Assembly (NCBI GenBank): GCA_003864495.1
Contig: ML133432.1
Span: forward strand, 1,727,531 to 1,791,530
Length of the DNA stretch: 64,000 nt
DNA from: Nemopilema nomurai
Lineage: Eukaryota; Cnidaria; Scyphozoa; Rhizostomeae; Rhizostomatidae
Reading direction: 5' to 3'
Both the position numbers and the translations under genes were made by a program. Below are positions 59,982 to 64,000 of the stretch, piece after piece. Each line of letters opens with the position of its first letter. Within the stretch, counting starts at the first letter, position 1. The notes under the pieces were generated by a model. It searched no databases, was not told where the DNA came from, and was given only the letters and a program-made list of their open reading frames with translations.

Positions 59982-62273
59982 TGTTGTTAAGTGAAGTTGA
60001 TAAAGATTTAAAACGACCATTGCTTCAAGGGTTTTCTTGAAGAAACAAGAGCCACAACGTGATTTGCAAATCTCCTGAAAAGCTTTTCTGTTCATATTTA
60101 TAGCCCTTGTGCTTTTCTCTCTCAAATTCATGACTTGTTCTTCGATTTTCTAGCATTTTATAAATCTGTTTTTGGCAAGCTTTTCACTAATTCAGCTTAA
60201 TCAATAAAATCATCGATTCTTTCTAAAAAAGGATCTTCATAAAACTTGTCCCGACAAAGGTCTTGGTGATAACAAAGAATGTGGCGATAACATAGATCTT
60301 GTTTCAGTAAACTTCATAAAGCAGGAAAAGAAGAAAAATTTTTCAGATTCAATTGGCACCGTGGCAGTTGAATCCATCGGGTGGTTTATTTGCATTATCT
60401 ATCAGCCTGTTAATTTTGCGTGCTATCTTTTAGCTTTGACAGGCTATGCGACTTTCAATGAAATCGAAGAAAGTATTTGCCTATGCTTTACAATGCTATT
60501 TCGTAAATACTGATAACGATAAAGAAAAATTGAAAATATGCCAGAAGAAATCAATCAAAAAATGCTGAAAAATGTATTGTGTGTTTTCTTCATATTAGAG
60601 TTTGTTGAGGATACTTAAACTGCGCCTGAATGCTTCTAACGATTCGGTTTGTAGTAGTTGTCTGAAGCTGTCGCTTCTACATGACTTGGGAATGTTTCAA
60701 GCACTTGAATCCTAGATTGTTTGAACATGTTTTTATTCAGGTTGAGAGATATTTCTATCCTTTATGCATTTCTTCAGTCGAAGTTTCAATATGAGCAGCA
60801 ATCTTTAATCGTCTGGGTATGCAGACGTGTCGAATATAGCCCATGAATCATGATTATAACCCAGGAACCACAATGCAGCTTTGCAGTGCAGTAAACAGTA
60901 CTAGCAGTGGTTACAAGCAAAAAGATACTGAAGCAGCTGATAACTAGGCGTAAAGCCGTTATACAAACCTTGGGATGGTTGTCAAGTCCATGCATAAAAG
61001 CATTCTGAGAAGCTGCTGATATCTAGATCGACAAAGGATGGGCCGTTATTTGAAGTAAAAGAAGGCCGGGTTAGCGATGGCAGGAGATCTTTAATGCTGT
61101 CTCTTTCCTTTGGAAAAACCTCCCTACGCATTTAGAGCTGCTAGAGATTTGTGCTTGAAGTCTCATTTATTTGAATGAAAAAACAAGCGTCAATAGTACA
61201 TTGGAACATTCATCCAATATAATTTATGTTCCAGTGTATGAAATCGGTGGATTGATGGTACATTCAATTTCATTCATAAGTTTATTAAGCCAGTTAAAGT
61301 TGGTAAGAACAAGATAATACACTATCAATCAATTAATTTACATCAGATTTTAAAGTAAATCTAAAACTTTATGTTCGTTTAAAATCGAAGAAACTTAGGT
61401 TCCATTGATGAACTGAGGAGGGAAAACTGGCAAATCATTCAAGCCCCAATACTTTGTATCAGAGCTGCAAAAGCTTCGACGCTTGCTGAATCACTGCCTC
61501 AGCTAAACTCATCTTGCCTCGATTCCACATTTGCTGTTGTTTGTTGTTGCTGTTGCTGTGCTTGAAAGTATGACAAGAGTTATTGCTCACACCTCAGATT
61601 GAAGAATGGAACCTCATTGGGTGTCAAGATGCAAATAAGCCAGAAGAAAAATTCTTTGATCATTATGTAGCTAAGTGGTCTACATACAAACATCATAGTA
61701 TGACGTAACTTTAAGCGGGAAATACTGCCATGGCGGGAAATACGGCCAGACCGACACAACCCCTCTTCAGTGTTACCAATGCAAGCATCATTATGCTGTC
61801 ATGGTCTGCTCTCAAGCACTGAGCAGATAGCTATGAAATAATACTCAGAGTTTTACAGAGATGACTGCAATAACGAAGCTTTCATCTAAAAAAATGGAGA
61901 AGTAAGAATCCCAAAGCACAAATGCAAAAGAGGCTTAGGCCACGTGATCACAATGTCCTTAAGGCAGTAATCTGGAAGTGAGAATTGTGTGCCAAACAGA
62001 TTACGCTTCAATGCGATTGCAGCTCTGAAACCATGTCAAAATCGTGATAATCATGGTAATCGATCCATAGAAATTGTAATCTTGTGCCCTCCAATTTATG
62101 CTTGGCAAGCACAGCCGTTGAAATTGACTGTGAAGTTTTTTGTGGAAAAATATGCTGATTTACAACCTTAGTCTCGTGTTCCAGTCTCTTGAATTAAATA
62201 GGATTTTCTTGTAAAGCTTTATCCTTTAAAAAGCTTTAATTGTCTCAAGAGTTAATAATTAAATCGTGGTTTC
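59982..62273. other. intergenic, nothing recognised
   Basis: Includes AATAAA at 60203-60208, a candidate poly(A) signal for the preceding ORF. A (TGT/TTG)-rich stretch is near 61525-61560. No gene or transposon was identified. Confidence 0.4.
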
Positions 62274-62443
62274 TTAATCTTTTTGACGATTAAGCAGATT
62301 TAGCTCACCGAGATCTAGCCTAGATCGAAGGGAGAATAGCATCGATCGATCATCCCTTACAAAATCCAAAGTTAGGTTGGATATCCAGTCTGATCCTTTG
62401 TATCTTGCGCCAAAACCTGGGCTGTGACACACAACCTCCTGCA
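62274..62443 (-). CDS. possible terminal coding exon, family unknown
   Basis: A minus-strand frame follows a strong acceptor (pyrimidine-rich tract and CAG at 62444-62446) and ends in TAA. It includes VCHSPGFGARYKGSDW and FVRDDRSMLFSLRSRLDLG, which look protein-like. No partner exons were found between here and the FGF exon on the opposite strand. Treat as a weak prediction. Confidence 0.25.
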
Positions 62444-62446
62444 CTG

Positions 62447-63386
62447 AAAAATTTAAGCAGTGGAATTCTGAACGCATTTTGCAGCGAGAAACTGACGCCA
62501 GAAACGTTTAGTTAGGATAAGAAACACGACAACTTCAAAAAAATATAAATTTGACAACCATGGGATCGTGAAACAGTCAAATAAAGGCAAAAATATTTCG
62601 ATATATTCACTTCATGTATTGAAAGTACATACTTGCTGTGGATGAAGCAAGGTAGCATACTATCTGTCTAAAAAATCGGCTTGATCAAGCTCTAAACATG
62701 ATGCAACTTGACTTCAAGGTGCGCTAGAAGAATTTATAAATCATGGAGCAAAACTTAAAAAGAATCTACAAGGATACATTCAGGGGATGCAGAAGCTACT
62801 GAAAGATTGGGTACTGGTTTGGAGATTGTACATGCATTGAGATGGCCTTCTTTTGTAGTGAAAAAGAAGAGGCCAAAAATACCGGTTCAAATTAGGGTTT
62901 AAATTGATTCAAATGGTTATCATCAAAATGAAATCATAGGCTTCCTTATCTGAGTATGAAATAAAATTGGACACCTAATGTCCCTTCGTTTAATGTCTTT
63001 CATTTATTTTCTTTGCATTTCAAAATCAATAACTTAATAAGTTCACAGTTCGTCTATTTGTCAAGTTGAAGTTCAAACGATTTTATTGCTAATACACTCT
63101 CCTATAGTCATGCATTTGATTTTACTGAGTTGACAGTGTTCCAAAGATATTTGGCGCGATGCCAGTTCCCGTTTAGAATTGAAAATACTCCTTTCCAAAT
63201 TTACAGCCCAAATGATTTATTCCATCTACCCAATTGTTATTCCAAAGATTATACGCTTCAAGCGTAAAATCTCTGTCAATGTGTTCCATGTTTTAGTGAC
63301 GTAACGTACCAAGTAGGTCAGTTCGATAACGCCGCGATCAAAACATACGCAATTACTTTTTGGTGGTTTCATCGCAAGAAGACATA
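62447..63386. other. upstream region of the FGF gene
   Basis: Holds the presumed promoter and 5' UTR of the FGF-like gene. No motif could be assigned. Confidence 0.4.
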
Positions 63387-63606
63387 ATGTTGCCTTTGAT
63401 TCTATATTCAATCTTCACGATTACTAGCCTTGCAGTGGCCCAGCCAAGCACCAAAGCACAATACGGAATAGCTGATGTTCTCAACAGCAAGCTGCACAAG
63501 CCATCCAACTCAAGAAAGGTCGCGTTGTATTCATGGACTGGCAGATTTCTGGAGGTTTCTGATAATGGAAGAGTAACGGGAGCAATGGATAAAAATTCGA
63601 AAGGAA
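63387..63606 (+). CDS. FGF family ligand, first coding exon only
   Basis: Secreted fibroblast growth factor, ligand of FGFR tyrosine kinases. The exon starts at ATG 63387-63389 and ends at GGAA|GTAAGC (63606), phase 1, encoding 73 residues. Residues 1-19 are a signal peptide (MLPLILYSIFTITSLAVAQ). The first strand pair of the beta-trefoil follows: RKVALYSWTGRFLEVSDNGR, then VTG, corresponding to the family pattern LY.RTG.FL.I..DG.V.GT. The intron falls at the position after the first trefoil segment that is conserved in FGF genes. An in-frame GTG upstream was not used because the ATG gives a proper signal peptide. The next exon was not found in the remaining 394 bases. The subfamily cannot be assigned. 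Confidence 0.85.
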
Positions 63607-64000
63607 GTAAGCAAGCATCCCTATCTTTTATTTACTATCATTTGCAGACATGTAATGATTAAAATTTCAAAAATGTAATTGTGTCCGGCAATTGGTATCC
63701 CACAAGGGTGTTTTGTGGCATGATTATGAAAGCATTTCATTTTTATGTTTCGCCAGGTTATTGTATTTCATTTTAATGCAAAAAGGAAAGCCAGTACGGA
63801 ACTTGATAACCAGTATATTTATTACCCCATGTTAAGAAAGATACAATTTCATCCTTAAATCAAATCATGAAAAAGCCTCTCCGTGATCAAGAGAAAGAAT
63901 TTAAAACCTTGCTTTAAGCTACTTAATCTTTTCAGCCATCGCTTAGGAAAACATTTCAAATTGCAACGGACAAAGTTTATGATTTATCAATTCGTAAGCC
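63607..64000 (+). other. FGF intron 1, runs off the window
   Basis: Begins with a consensus GTAAGC donor. No acceptor followed by FGF-like coding sequence was seen before the window ends. Confidence 0.6.

Overview
The window is animal nuclear DNA: AT-rich, with spliced genes whose coding parts are cut into many short exons by GT-AG introns of a few hundred bases, and with hAT, non-LTR and MITE debris. The gene set (LMAN2-type lectin, KCTD9, RRP12, MRPL35, NF-YA, an FGF first exon, a class A GPCR) is metazoan. The general look (compact AT-rich introns, one odd rhodopsin-like receptor, an intronless orphan ORF) fits an anthozoan cnidarian such as a stony coral or sea anemone. That placement is inference. 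No bacterial, viral or CRISPR feature was seen.

Layout. 1-3960 (minus): seven exons of an LMAN2/VIP36-like cargo lectin, with the C-terminal tail not resolved. 4018-4624: a TA-flanked inverted-repeat transposon lying just upstream of its start codon. 4625-11216: a gene-poor stretch with a 16-bp repeat, an AATTA-rich repeat and a 30-bp minisatellite. 11217-12900 (plus): a two-exon GPCR of 341 residues. 12901-17065: no recognisable gene. 17066-25435 (minus): KCTD9, 13 exons, 400 residues, every splice phase consistent, with one GC-AG intron. 27150-27830: a broken reverse-transcriptase relic. 28364-52486 (minus): RRP12, at least 41 coding exons over 24 kb, with a degraded hAT transposase in intron 8. 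52642-53593 (plus): MRPL35, two exons, head-to-head with RRP12 across 155 bp. 54857-57130 (minus): NF-YA, with a clear C-terminal half and an unresolved N-terminus. 59115-59981 (plus): an intronless ORF of 288 residues that I do not recognise. 63387-63606 (plus): the first coding exon of a secreted FGF that runs off the window.

Functional links. RRP12 (nucleolar ribosome assembly and export) and MRPL35 (mitochondrial large ribosomal subunit) share a short bidirectional promoter with a CACGTG E-box and two CCAAT boxes. The gene for the CCAAT-binding subunit NF-YA lies 1.3 kb beyond MRPL35 in convergent orientation. KCTD9 is a predicted CUL3 adaptor. The lectin works in the early secretory pathway, and the GPCR and FGF are signalling genes. 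No operon-like logic is expected.

Exon boundaries come from reading splice consensus, reading-frame continuity and remembered family sequences. No alignment or RNA evidence was available.
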